This document shows positions 36,501 through 41,299 of a stretch of 64,000 nucleotides of DNA, in pieces. A model generated the notes under the pieces. It was not told the DNA's origin. It made no database searches and saw nothing but the letters and a program-made list of their open reading frames with translations. How positions within the stretch are numbered: the first letter of the stretch is position 1; each line of letters begins with the position of its first letter. Made by a program: the position numbers and the translations under genes. This DNA is from Acholoe squamosa (lineage: Eukaryota; Annelida; Polychaeta; Phyllodocida; Polynoidae), in NCBI GenBank assembly GCA_949317995.1, contig OX439045.1:39451693-39515692 (forward strand), given 5' to 3'.

Positions 36501-39500
36501 AGAGACACACAATGGCATATACACTAACACAATCTGTGTGAGGTAACAGTGAGAGGTCAGTGATGGACAGAGACACACAGTGACACATACACTAACGCAC
36601 TCAGTGATGGAAAGAGACACACAATGGCATATACACTAACACAATCTGTGTGAGGTAACAGTGAGAGGTCAGTGATGGACAGAGACACACAGTGGCACAT
36701 ATACTAACACAATGTGTGGGAGGTAACAGTGGGAGATCAGTGATGGACAGAGACACACAGTGACACATACACTAACACACTCTGCGGGAGGTAACAATGG
36801 GAGGTCAGTGCTGGACAGAGGCACACAGTGTCACATACACTAGCACAATCTAGGGGAGGTAACATTGGGAGGACAGGGATGTACAGAGACCCACAATGTC
36901 ACATACACTAGCACAATCTGTGGGAGGAAACAGTGGGGGGGGGGGGGGGTCAGTGATGGACAGAGACACCCAGTGACACATGCACTAGTTAACACACTCT
37001 GTGGGAGGTAACAATGGCAGGTCAGTTACATATAAAGATTTCAGTATTTGATATATTCTCTGAAGGAAAATCTGGTCCGAAAGAACTTTTAGAGATTAGA
37101 ACAGTGAATTAAACAGTGGGGATTACCCACTAGCGCAATGTACAAGAATCTGAGAAAAAAAGATAAAAAACAACAACAACAAAACTGTTAGATAGATATG
37201 ATTGGTTACTGTCTGGTGGTCCTCTTGAAGGAGTAGGTCTGCGTGATGGAGTTGTGAGGGGTGTGGTAGAGACCCCTGGAGGAAGAGTAGGGGGAAGAGG
37301 GGGGATTACTTCACAGGAACGCTTAATGACATCGCTCAAAATTCCAGTAAGGCGGTTAAAGTCACTCGCACGGAACACACGGTCCTCATCTGGGTCTGAG
37401 GCTATCGTGTTCAGCTGCCGTTGGTCGACATCACCGGTGATACCCACAACAAATATTTCAATATTATCTGCTTTTGTTAAACTTGCTTCTGGTTCGACTC
37501 GATTGGGATTAACATTTGCTGTGCCATCAGTAATCATTATGATAACATTTTTGACTCCAGCTCGATCTCCACCTGAGGCCGTAAAGACTGCAGTTCGGGC
37601 AAGCTGCAGGGCATCTGCAATGTTGGTCTCCCCTCCTGTGTGTGTGAGCCTTTGTATGGCCCTGGAGAGGTCTCGGTTATTGGTGTATCGGTTAAGGAGA
37701 AACTCCACCCTAGCAGTATCGCTAAAGGAAACCAATCCAATTCTTGTCTTGTCTGATGCAACTGGGAAGGCACGGGAGATGTATTCCACGAAGTCCTTCA
37801 TTAAGTCCCAGTTGCCAGGATTATAGAATGTTATAGAGGAGGAGGCGTCCAGGACGAAGACGATGTCAGCAAGGCCGTTACACACTGTCGAAGATAAGAA
37901 TATAACACTGTAGATTTGCATTCTATTCAAATATGAATTACTTGTCTAATTAAAAACGAAGTATTGTTATTGGTTAGCCACATTTGAAAAGGTTAATGAT
38001 GGAAACAAGGATGGCACAAGTATTTGTCAAATAGAGCACAAGAGACAGATATTTCAGAGTCGAAGATCAACATACTGTTCAAGGCTATTGCAGAATAGTA
38101 CCTGGCAACAATAAAACATCATCTGCGGTAGATGGGATGCATAGTTTAAACATTAAAGCTGCTGTACAAGCTGGAATACCTCGTCGTAATTCTAAAAATG
38201 TCTGCATATCAAGTTAAGACTCTTATTGGAATGAAACATTAATTTACTCTAGAGGGAATCCTTTGAATTTGCACAACTCATACACAGACTAAAGGATGCA
38301 AATATTGGGTGACAATATACATGCAATTGCCAACCAATGGATATCGATTTTTGAGCACTGTAATGAATTCACCCTCCCCTAAAGTTTATTTTAGGATGTC
38401 TTCCCACAATGCTATTTTTACTACCGTTGATCAGCATTACTCAGAACCAGCTTGTAAACAACTTTCAAAACTGGATCATTGCTTGCTCGTCACTGGCCTT
38501 AAAGCATGTGGCGGTGGGTGACTATATAGGCTAATGCATGGCCTGGGGGGTTCTCCTCCTGCCCATGAGCAGGTAACTGCTAAAGTCTTACCCTCTGGCT
38601 GGCCTAAGGACAAAAATAATGTTCTCAATTAATGGGGGGGGGGAAATCATAATTTATATGAATGGAATAAGTTTGGTCAACTTGTATAGCAGCTTTAGGT
38701 TTGGACTTTGTACTGTATTTGTACTTACCATCGATATGTACTGTACAGGTCTCCTGGGCTAGGGTATCCAAGACAGTTTCCAGGCTCCGGAAGTCATTAA
38801 CTGAGAATACCGTTTCTGCATTCTGGAGGTTGCTGGCTATACGTCTTAATGTATTTTCATCCACCTGTGTTGTAACACCAACAGCAAACACAGTGATCTC
38901 TTCCTTTACCATATCTGCCTCAGCCTGCCATAGGTTCACGTTCACCGTAGGCTGACCATCCGTGATCACAATAGCAACATTGCGGACATCAGGCCGCTCA
39001 CCTGAATTTGCACCAAAGCACAACGTCCGCAACGACCTGAGGCCCTGGTAGGTATTAGTAAAACCCCCGTCATAGCTGATTCGACTAATGGCATTTGTTA
39101 ATCTTCCTTTATCCCGGTACTGGTCCATGCGGATCTCTAAGGTAGCACCGTCAGAGAATTTGACCACCCCGACTTGGACTTCATCGATGCCGATGGTGAA
39201 GCGGTCAATAACTCTTACAACAAAGTCCAGGAGCAATTGCCAGTTATCGTAGCTGCCATCACGTGGGTTTGCGTCTCTGATGGATCCCGAGTCATCCAGC
39301 AGGAAACAGAGGTCAGCATGCACCGTGCAACCTGTGTAAGAAAGATTCAAAACAAGTCCAAGGGAAGTGATATCATTATTGTCCCACTTGAGCAAATTAC
39401 ATGTTACATACTGACAAGTGCTACCTTTTCGGAGTAGCCTTAATCTTTCATGTCATGTAGGCCTTGATCCATAGATAGGTCTATGGGATTTCTGTTAGTG

Positions 39501-41211
39501 ACCCCGTTTCTCTTCGGGGTGTTGAAAGGTTAGATCAATGACCTTAACCCTTTTCACATGTGTCATATGCCACAGCCCAGTATAGGGTGGTGTGGGGCCT
39601 TTAAGCAACAAAAATGCCTTTACGCAGCAAAATAGTATCATTTTGCTGCATAAAGGCTCATGCGGGGCCTTTACAGAACAAAAATGGCGTTATGCAGCAA
39701 AAAGCCTTTACAGAGCAGTATACAGATTTTGTTGCATAAAGGCAAGGTATTCCAATAGCCTTGTTTAGTACTCAGGGCCACTAAATAGGTTTTGTTGCAT
39801 AAAGGCAAGATGCTCCTGTATCAATAAGACCACTATATAGGTTTTGTTGCATAGAGGCAAGATGTTCCTTTAGCAATAAGACCACTGTATAGGTTTTGTT
39901 GCGTAAAGGCAAGATGTTCCTGTATAAATAAGACCACTATATAGGTTTTGTTGCGTAAAGGCAAGGTATTTATGTAGCCTTGTTTAGTACTCAGGGCCAC
40001 TATATAGGTTTTGTTGCATAAAGACAAGATGTTCCTGTAGCAATAAGACCACTGTATAGGTTTTGTTGTGTAAAGGCAAGGTATTCCTGTAGCCTTATTT
40101 GTTACTTGCAGCCATTATATATAGGTGTTGTTGCATAAAGGCAAGGACATAAGCCCACCCTATAGGTTTTGTTGCATAAAGGCAAGTTAATTTTGTGGCA
40201 TAAAGAATTTTGTTGCATAAAGGCTTTTTGCTGTATAATGCCATTTTTGTTGTGTAAAGGCCCCGCATGAGCCTTTATGCAGCAAAATGATACTATTTTG
40301 TTGTGTGAGTGAGTGAGTATGTTTAACTCATTTCGACAGCTAAGGTCATATTCATGGCGAGAACTACATTACACAATTTCAGAGGAATGTGTCGGTGCCC
40401 GCGCATATGTGCACCACACACATCCTGAGGGGATAGCAAAGAGAAGATATAGACCCTTTTAAGTGGGCTAGGGAAGCCCAATTTTGCTGTGTAAAGGCAA
40501 TTTTGTTGCGTAAAGGCCCCACAGGTGCATTACCTCTTTTTTGCTGAGAAAACAGTAAATGACCCCTGGTTGACCGTTTTGTAGAGTCGGAAATAGCCTT
40601 TCCCTACTAGAGTTTTACTGATAGTGATCTAGGTGCATCCTTATGAAAATACCAAGGCATCACTTATAACATAAAGGAAATTGCATAATATACTGTTTCA
40701 TGTCCCTCAAAATCGGCCTCTGCATGGTCATCATACAAACCCCATCTTTATACCCTGTCCCATAATTATAGTTATTGACATAGTTGTATTTTGGGTTCGA
40801 ATTAACAGATTGATACAGCAGTGCTTCCAAACAGTTATGGAGTAACAGGAGCAGGTTTGTGAATATTCCATTATTGATACCCCATAATGGCAAAATCGGC
40901 AGAAGATTGGCCGTCAATGGTAGTACATTTATATTAGGGAGACTCATTATGGGTACATTTTTCTACTCATTATCTTCTTTTTTTTCTCGTTGAACATCCC
41001 TTTTTCTAGACATTGTAGACATCACTCTGTGAGAGATAAAACCAATGGAAGTACTGGTAGATGTAGATTATTTTTCTTTAGCATCGGAAGTCTATCTTTA
41101 AAAGAAATACTAAATTTGAGGATAAGGAGACCCACCTTGGTCTTGTGCTCTTGTCGGTGAGATTACCAGAGCACAGAGGAGCACTAGCGCTGTTACCCAT
41201 ACATTTGCCAT
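433..41211 (-). CDS. Secreted multi-vWA / EGF extracellular protein gene (5' complete, 3' end beyond left edge)
   Basis: A single gene assembled by reading GT/AG junctions and phase through 27 main exons and 7 microexons, about 5,170 coding nt (about 1,720 residues) in the window. Order: signal peptide (1-23), vWA1 (26-226), vWA2 (227-451), vWA3 (452-656), vWA4 (657-875), Pro/Gly/Thr linker from microexons (876-935), vWA5 (936-1124), EGF1 (1125-1162), vWA6 (1163-1354), EGF2 (1355-1393), vWA7 (1394-1582), EGF3 (1583-1620), vWA8 (1621 on, cut by the window). All introns between modules are phase 1, so each module can be duplicated or skipped in frame. The vWA domains keep DxSxS, a conserved Thr and the ITDG Asp of the metal-ion site, so they probably bind ligand through a divalent cation. 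Known relatives in architecture are matrilins, collagen VI alpha chains and molluscan shell-matrix vWA proteins; membership in any of them is not shown. No transmembrane segment is seen in the part present. Exon joins are inferred, not proven by transcripts. Confidence 0.85.
933..1101 (-). CDS. Exon 26: vWA domain 8, first part
   Basis: 169 nt. Acceptor TATAATAG|GG, donor CGACAG|GTAGCC (phase 2). Encodes [20 protein letters not shown] to [16 protein letters not shown]. DxSxS present. Its acceptor side is the seed of the degenerate minisatellite at 1080-1465. Confidence 0.84.
1080..1465. repeat. Minisatellite copying the exon 26 acceptor
   Basis: About six degenerate copies, period about 57 to 61 bases, of the block containing the first codons of exon 26 and its 3' splice site (plus strand GTCCATCTGA, GGGAACA, TTATAAAGGGTCA). 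Some copies keep the AG dinucleotide, others have lost it. Confidence 0.6.
1784..1897 (-). CDS. Exon 25: EGF-like domain 3, calcium-binding type
   Basis: 114 nt, phase 1-1. Acceptor CATTTCAG|AC, donor AGAC|GTAAGT. Encodes [36 protein letters not shown]. The DVDEC opening and the later aromatic residue before C-x-C are the calcium-binding EGF signature, not seen in EGF1 or EGF2. Confidence 0.9.
2166..2321 (-). CDS. Exon 24: vWA domain 7, last part
   Basis: 156 nt, phase 1-1. Acceptor TTCCCAG|GC, donor TGACG|GTAAGT. Encodes [40 protein letters not shown] and the closing FCD. Confidence 0.84.
2668..3126. mobile_element. MITE, Harbinger-like, TAA target duplication
   Basis: Ends are inverted (GGCCACACCAAAT and related bases for about 40 positions) and flanked by TAA on both sides, the TWA-type target of PIF/Harbinger elements. 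The 460-bp body includes a 24-base A run and has no coding capacity. It lies in the intron between exons 23 and 24. Confidence 0.65.
4213..4440 (-). CDS. Exon 23: vWA domain 7, middle
   Basis: 228 nt, phase 1-1. Acceptor TCCCACAG|AT, donor AGCAG|GTCAGT. Encodes [60 protein letters not shown] and the following helix. Thr and Asp of the metal-ion site are present. Confidence 0.87.
4836..5052. mobile_element. MITE with ~46-bp terminal inverted repeats
   Basis: Both ends start CCTGGAGGC and continue through GTTTCRCCGCGTTCATCAATC and GGACGTCCGTG as an inverted repeat. 217 bp in the intron between exons 22 and 23. Target duplication not resolved (AA or nothing). Confidence 0.65.
5201..5383 (-). 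CDS. Exon 22: vWA domain 7, first part
   Basis: 183 nt, phase 1-1. Acceptor TCCACAG|GT, donor CTTG|GTCAGT. Encodes [20 protein letters not shown] to [17 protein letters not shown]. DxSxS present. Confidence 0.86.
6791..6907 (-). CDS. Exon 21: EGF-like domain 2
   Basis: 117 nt, phase 1-1. Acceptor TTTTCAG|AT, donor CGGC|GTAAGT. Encodes [15 protein letters not shown] then [24 protein letters not shown]. Six EGF cysteines; a Gly-Pro between cysteines 4 and 5 is unusual (C-G-P-C instead of C-x-C). Confidence 0.88.
7576..7731 (-). CDS. Exon 20: vWA domain 6, last part
   Basis: 156 nt, phase 1-1. Acceptor TGTGCAG|GC, donor CAAA|GTATGT. Encodes [20 protein letters not shown] through [20 protein letters not shown], with the closing Cys. 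Confidence 0.86.
8021..8157 (-). CDS. Exon 19: vWA domain 6, third part
   Basis: 137 nt. Acceptor GTTACAG|G, donor AAGCAG|GTGAGT (phase 1). Encodes [50 protein letters not shown] Asp present. Confidence 0.87.
8410..8544 (-). CDS. Exon 18: vWA domain 6, second part
   Basis: 135 nt, phase 2-2. Acceptor GTTTCAG|G. Encodes [20 protein letters not shown] to [12 protein letters not shown]. The in-frame donor is CATCAG|GTCTGT, weaker than a GTAAGA four bases further on; the latter would break the frame with exon 19. Confidence 0.82.
8889..9036 (-). CDS. Exon 17: vWA domain 6, first part
   Basis: 148 nt. Acceptor CTTTTAG|CG, donor CACTAG|GTAGGT (phase 2). Encodes [40 protein letters not shown], with DxSxS. 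Confidence 0.86.
9366..9479 (-). CDS. Exon 16: EGF-like domain 1
   Basis: 114 nt, phase 1-1. Acceptor TTTTCAG|TT, donor ACCTA|AGT with GTAAGT. Encodes [15 protein letters not shown] then [20 protein letters not shown]. Six cysteines in EGF spacing (C-x4-C-x5-C-x8-C-x-C-x8-C) and the GY-G-C ending are clear. Confidence 0.9.
   Translation of the reverse strand: MVLGVTPGRVVMVLSAGRLLEATCVSVDPAMAARTAT
9679..9856 (-). CDS. Exon 15: vWA domain 5, last part
   Basis: 178 nt. Acceptor CATTTAG|GCA. Encodes [20 protein letters not shown] to [11 protein letters not shown], the closing helix and Cys. Two donors three bases apart are possible (GTAGTG at 9681, GTGAGT at 9678), both phase 1; the second fits the consensus better. 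Use of the first would shorten the exon by one codon (end 9682). Confidence 0.82.
10093..10207 (-). CDS. Exon 14: vWA domain 5, third part
   Basis: 115 nt. Acceptor GTTTAG|G, donor GAACAG|GTAAGT (phase 0). Encodes [38 protein letters not shown]. The ITDG Asp is present. Confidence 0.85.
10586..10702 (-). CDS. Exon 13: vWA domain 5, second part
   Basis: 117 nt, phase 2-2. Acceptor CTTTCAG|T, donor CTCAG|GTATGC. Encodes [20 protein letters not shown] to [12 protein letters not shown], including the conserved Thr. The 3' junction position is shared with vWA6 (after AAALR / SAIR). Confidence 0.83.
11212..12404. repeat. 79-bp minisatellite copying the exon 12 donor
   Basis: About 15 copies, mostly exactly 79 bases apart (start points of the TACTGATGATG word at 11291, 11370, 11449, 11528, 11607, 11686, 11765, 11844), with 80- and 82-base variants near the right end. 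On the minus strand each unit holds codons like those of exon 12 ([17 protein letters not shown], then IMTC) followed by CAG|GTTAGT. It lies in the intron after exon 12, so it is a repeated exon end plus splice donor. Confidence 0.85.
12474..12630 (-). CDS. Exon 12: vWA domain 5, first part
   Basis: 157 nt. Acceptor TTCCCAG|GT, donor TTTCAG|GTATGT (phase 2). Encodes [20 protein letters not shown] to [19 protein letters not shown], with DxSxS. Its 3' end and donor are the seed of the 79-bp minisatellite downstream. Read-through past this donor meets a stop after YVFYR. Confidence 0.84.
13628..13648 (-). CDS. Microexon h (21 nt)
   Basis: Acceptor CCTTCCAG|TT, donor ATCACAG|GTAACA, phase 1-1. 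Reads VTLANITG and joins in frame to the Cys opening vWA5. It lacks the CTGCTTGC tract, so it is the most diverged or an independent member. Confidence 0.58.
13986..14009 (-). CDS. Microexon g (24 nt)
   Basis: Acceptor TTCTTCAG|GG, donor ATACCAG|GTAAAG, phase 1-1. Reads GIGQNPIPG. One codon shorter than its siblings. Confidence 0.66.
14359..14385 (-). CDS. Microexon f (27 nt)
   Basis: Acceptor CAATCACAG|CA, donor ATACCAG|GTAAAA, phase 1-1. Reads [10 protein letters not shown]. Confidence 0.7.
14746..14772 (-). pseudogene. Decayed microexon e
   Basis: The upstream tract (CTGCTTGCTTTATTTATCG) matches microexon a, and an AG acceptor is present after a short insertion. At the expected 3' end the bases after the 27-nt body are AAAATG, with no GT donor. 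The body would read VAGVALTFR. It is therefore a dead copy of the V type, unless a different donor is used. Confidence 0.5.
15170..15196 (-). CDS. Microexon d (27 nt)
   Basis: Acceptor CAATCACAG|CA, donor ATACCAG|GTAACA, phase 1-1. Reads [10 protein letters not shown], a sibling of microexon b. Confidence 0.72.
15481..15507 (-). CDS. Microexon c (27 nt)
   Basis: Acceptor GCTTTACAG|TC, donor ATTCCAG|GTAACA, phase 1-1. Reads [10 protein letters not shown], a sibling of microexon a. Confidence 0.7.
15824..15850 (-). CDS. Microexon b (27 nt)
   Basis: Acceptor TTCAACAG|CA, donor ATACCAG|GTAACA, phase 1-1. Reads [10 protein letters not shown]. Strong pyrimidine tract CTGCTTGCTTTCTTCTTC directly upstream. 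Confidence 0.72.
16172..16198 (-). CDS. Microexon a (27 nt)
   Basis: Acceptor CGCTACAG|TC, donor TTTCAG|GTAACA, phase 1-1. With the flanking G it reads [10 protein letters not shown]. Preceded by the shared tract CTGCTTGCTTT. Confidence 0.7.
16407..16774 (-). repeat. 3' LTR of the Gypsy-type element
   Basis: Direct copy of 22047-22408. Shared words include CCAGACAAGTTAGCT, GGATATAGCTCAGTGCTCAA and ACTATATAAGAC; the last supplies a TATA-like site on the minus strand. Confidence 0.85.
16860..17048 (-). mobile_element. SINE copy 1 (CTCA-tailed)
   Basis: 189 bp from GGGCTTCCCTAGCCC to a (CTCA)n tail on the minus strand. It is flanked by the exact 11-base duplication ACACAATAATA (16849-16859 and 17049-17059), which proves insertion. 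It lies inside the Gypsy-type element, so it is younger than that. Confidence 0.85.
17677..18760 (-). pseudogene. Protease and reverse transcriptase region of the Gypsy-type element
   Basis: An aspartic protease site ([19 protein letters not shown]) lies near 18680-18735. Reverse transcriptase follows at 17677-18234 with [34 protein letters not shown] and [13 protein letters not shown], the Gypsy order of motifs. Fossil remains only. Confidence 0.85.
19175..21967 (-). pseudogene. Gag region of the Gypsy-type element
   Basis: Contains a long charged coiled-coil stretch (20753-21517, rich in Lys, Glu, Gln and Leu), a Thr/Gly/Ala-rich stretch, a gag-like helical segment near 19761-20060 ([20 protein letters not shown]), and a CCHC zinc knuckle near 19203-19245 ([14 protein letters not shown]). 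The family's gag binds its own RNA. Treated as a fossil. Confidence 0.7.
22047..22408 (-). repeat. 5' LTR of the Gypsy-type element
   Basis: Partner of the repeat at 16407-16774, upstream with respect to the minus-strand coding regions. No clear target-site duplication was found at the outer borders. Confidence 0.85.
22409..23029. other. Intron flank right of the Gypsy-type element, nothing recognised
   Basis: AT-rich intron DNA between the 5' LTR and the tRNA-like block. No coding module. Confidence 0.4.
23030..23425. repeat. tRNA-like fragments (SINE or tRNA pseudogenes)
   Basis: On the minus strand at about 23030-23105, GCCACTG and CTGTGGC could pair as an acceptor stem around a box B-like GGGTTCGTCCCC. 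On the plus strand, TGGTATAATGG (box A-like, about 23273) and GGCTTCGAGTCCC (box B-like, about 23384) also occur. Arms are imperfect and no intact tRNA can be folded by eye. Confidence 0.35.
23665..23806 (-). CDS. Exon 11: end of vWA domain 4 and start of linker
   Basis: 142 nt. Acceptor CAATAG|GTC, donor ACCAG|GTCAGT (phase 1). Encodes [20 protein letters not shown], the last helix and closing Cys, then a Pro/Thr tract ending [10 protein letters not shown]. This PG end matches the PG ends of the microexons downstream. Confidence 0.85.
24097..24325. repeat. 45-bp tandem repeat, five copies
   Basis: Units start at 24097, 24142, 24187, 24232 and 24277 (ATCAATATTATGTAGCATGA and so on) with one to three differences each. 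Because 45 is a multiple of three, both strands look open across it, but it lies in the intron between exons 10 and 11. Confidence 0.88.
24383..24562 (-). CDS. Exon 10: vWA domain 4, third part
   Basis: 180 nt, phase 0-0. Acceptor TCCTCAG|AAC, donor TTTGAG|GTAATA. Encodes [14 protein letters not shown] to [20 protein letters not shown] and HVFE. A 45-bp tandem array lies just inside the next intron. Confidence 0.86.
25109..25228 (-). CDS. Exon 9: vWA domain 4, second part
   Basis: 120 nt, phase 0-0. Acceptor GCTCTAG|GTG, donor TTAAA|GTATGA. Encodes [20 protein letters not shown] to [11 protein letters not shown], with the conserved Thr. Confidence 0.82.
25415..25550. mobile_element. Small MITE (~136 bp)
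   Basis: Ends TAAAGGGGTGCGTCCACTG and its near-perfect inverse, followed by ACGGATGGACCATCCGT on both arms. TA bases at both borders are compatible with a TA target. In the intron between exons 8 and 9. Confidence 0.65.
25560..27180. other. Intron between exons 8 and 9, nothing recognised
   Basis: AT-rich DNA with a 24-base T run near 26010. I see no coding module or element with defined ends. Confidence 0.5.
27181..27395 (-). CDS. Exon 8: vWA domain 4, first part
   Basis: 215 nt. Acceptor ATTGTAG|CA, donor GCCCAG|GTAAAA (phase 0). Encodes [18 protein letters not shown], the ITFADPRNW segment shared with vWA2, then [20 protein letters not shown]. Metal-ion DxSxS present. Confidence 0.86.
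27396..28866. other. Intron between exons 7 and 8, nothing recognised
   Basis: Contains homopolymer G and C runs (27766, 28100, 28553) and a few open frames without family resemblance. No microexon of the linker type found here. Confidence 0.45.
28867..29029 (-). CDS. Exon 7: vWA domain 3, last part
   Basis: 163 nt. Acceptor TTTGTAG|ATC, donor CACCTG|GTGGGT (phase 1). Encodes [20 protein letters not shown], then [17 protein letters not shown], the last helix with the closing Cys, and a short TPTQPPG linker. Confidence 0.8.
29222..29310 (-). CDS. Exon 6: vWA domain 3, third part
   Basis: 89 nt. Acceptor ATTACAG|T, donor TTTGCT|GTAAGT. Encodes [12 protein letters not shown] to GTFVFA, which supplies the ITDG Asp of the metal-ion site. 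It restores frame exactly with exon 5 and ends phase 0. Confidence 0.83.
29654..32291 (+). pseudogene. Harbinger second protein (MADF/Myb-like), damaged
   Basis: Starts [15 protein letters not shown], then acidic and lysine-rich stretches with a KPPKKKRP nuclear-localisation-like motif. A DNA-binding region follows at 30755-30898 and 31161-31285 ([20 protein letters not shown], then [17 protein letters not shown] after a frame change, then [20 protein letters not shown]), which resembles a MADF or Myb/SANT domain split by an intron. Acidic and C-terminal parts follow to 32291. Family role: nuclear partner of the transposase for terminal-repeat binding. Damage: a TAG at 30140, a MITE inserted at 30416, and a short frame slip in the DNA-binding region. 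Confidence 0.6.
30416..30707. mobile_element. TA-flanked MITE nested in the Harbinger gene
   Basis: 292 bp with ends CCATAATCTCCCGCGTATAA and the inverse of CCGTAATCTCCCGCGTATAA, flanked by TA on both sides. GCGTATAAGGC-type words recur inside both ends. It splits the Harbinger second gene, so it inserted later. Confidence 0.75.
33245..35066 (-). pseudogene. Harbinger DDE transposase, one in-frame stop
   Basis: Four exons join in frame: 34926-35066, 34565-34730, 34263-34375, 33245-34087, about 420 codons, the usual family length. The N-terminal part has [20 protein letters not shown] and [20 protein letters not shown]. The DDE_4 nuclease follows: [16 protein letters not shown] (first Asp), [30 protein letters not shown], then [15 protein letters not shown] (Glu) and LHNFLHTR. 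Damage: a TGA at 33668-33670 between the third and fourth motifs with the same frame continuing on both sides. The usual Gly after the first Asp is Arg. Related to HARBI1-type nucleases. Confidence 0.82.
35553..35773 (-). CDS. Exon 5: vWA domain 3, second part
   Basis: 221 nt. Acceptor TGCACAG|A, donor TATTA|GTAAGT. Encodes [20 protein letters not shown] through [10 protein letters not shown] to DVPNIAI, including the conserved Thr of the metal-ion site. The following intron (29311-35552) holds the Harbinger transposon. Confidence 0.87.
36198..36339 (-). CDS. Exon 4: vWA domain 3, first part
   Basis: 142 nt. Starts phase 1 after CCCACAG and encodes [20 protein letters not shown], the first strand and metal-ion DxSxS, then the [11 protein letters not shown] helix. 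It ends phase 2 at ATAGG|GTAGGT within FPIG. The acceptor side is copied many times in the adjoining minisatellite (36340-37020). Confidence 0.85.
36340..37020. repeat. Minisatellite copying the exon 4 acceptor
   Basis: About eight copies of ACAATCTGTGGGAGGTAACA followed by GTCAGTGATGGACAGAGACA and CACAGTGACACATACACTAA, spaced about 67 to 112 bases. The first word matches the 3' splice junction of exon 4 (minus strand CCTCCCACAG|ATTGT). It fills the intron between exons 3 and 4. Confidence 0.75.
37210..37884 (-). CDS. Exon 3: complete vWA domain 2 plus Pro/Thr tail
   Basis: 675 nt, phase 1-1. It carries LDASSSI (Gly replaced by Ser in the loop, but DxSxS kept), GGETNIAD and MITDGTAN, then RSCEVIPP and a linker rich in Pro, Thr, Ser and Arg (about 35 residues) that may be O-glycosylated. 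The donor is at AGACA|GTAACC. Sequence around ITFYNPGNW makes it the sibling of vWA4. Confidence 0.88.
38729..39331 (-). CDS. Exon 2: complete vWA domain 1 in one exon
   Basis: 603 nt, phase 1 at both ends (acceptor ACACAG|G, donor GATG|GTAAGT). It is a full vWA fold: metal-ion motif [21 protein letters not shown], and flanking cysteines (GCTVHADLC near the start, ETCTVH at the end) that probably pair. No intron interrupts it, unlike vWA3 to vWA8. Closest sibling is vWA3: both have an IRD-NP-DG-YDNW insert after the first strand. Confidence 0.9.
39591..40523. mobile_element. Foldback element with long inverted arms
   Basis: Both ends read TGTGGGGCCTTTA inward and continue as inverted arms of about 130 bases (AGCAAAATAGTATCATTTTG, GCATAAAGGCTCATGCGGGG and so on). 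The middle is a tandem repeat of about 60 bases (TATAGGTTTTGTTGCATAAA, then GGCAAGATGTTCCTGTA) in five to six copies. A SINE interrupts the right arm. No coding capacity. In intron 1 of the host gene. Confidence 0.8.
40306..40480 (-). mobile_element. SINE copy 2 inside the foldback element
   Basis: 175 bp, same family as the copy at 16860. Flanked by ATTTTGTTGTG (40295-40305) and ATTTTGCTGTG (40481-40491), an 11-base target duplication with one difference. It interrupts the right inverted arm of the foldback element at 39591-40523. Confidence 0.83.
41136..41211 (-). CDS. Exon 1: start codon and signal peptide
   Basis: Encodes [20 protein letters not shown] followed by RAQDQ. It has a short N-region, a hydrophobic core [12 protein letters not shown], and a likely signal peptidase site after TRA, so the protein enters the secretory pathway. 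The donor reads CCAAG|GTGGGT, phase 1. The start is chosen because it is the only ATG directly before the hydrophobic core and it joins in frame to the vWA1 exon (Gly-Cys at the junction). Confidence 0.85.
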
Positions 41212-41290
41212 CTTGTTCTGCAGCCCTGAAAGATACAGTAAAGTGAACATGTACACACCATGATAACCGTGGATAAGGTGGTAAAAACAG

Positions 41291-41299
41291 CTTTTTATA
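41291..41299 (-). promoter_or_regulatory. Possible TATA box of the host gene
   Basis: TATAAAAAG on the minus strand about 80 bases before the start codon, compatible with a short 5' leader. A TTTCAG just upstream of the ATG could instead be the acceptor of a 5' UTR intron, in which case the promoter lies further right. Confidence 0.3.

Noticed and set aside
37254-37826. 190-residue open frame on the plus strand opposite vWA2
   Set aside because: It is the antisense shadow of exon 3, whose minus-strand translation is a clear vWA domain.
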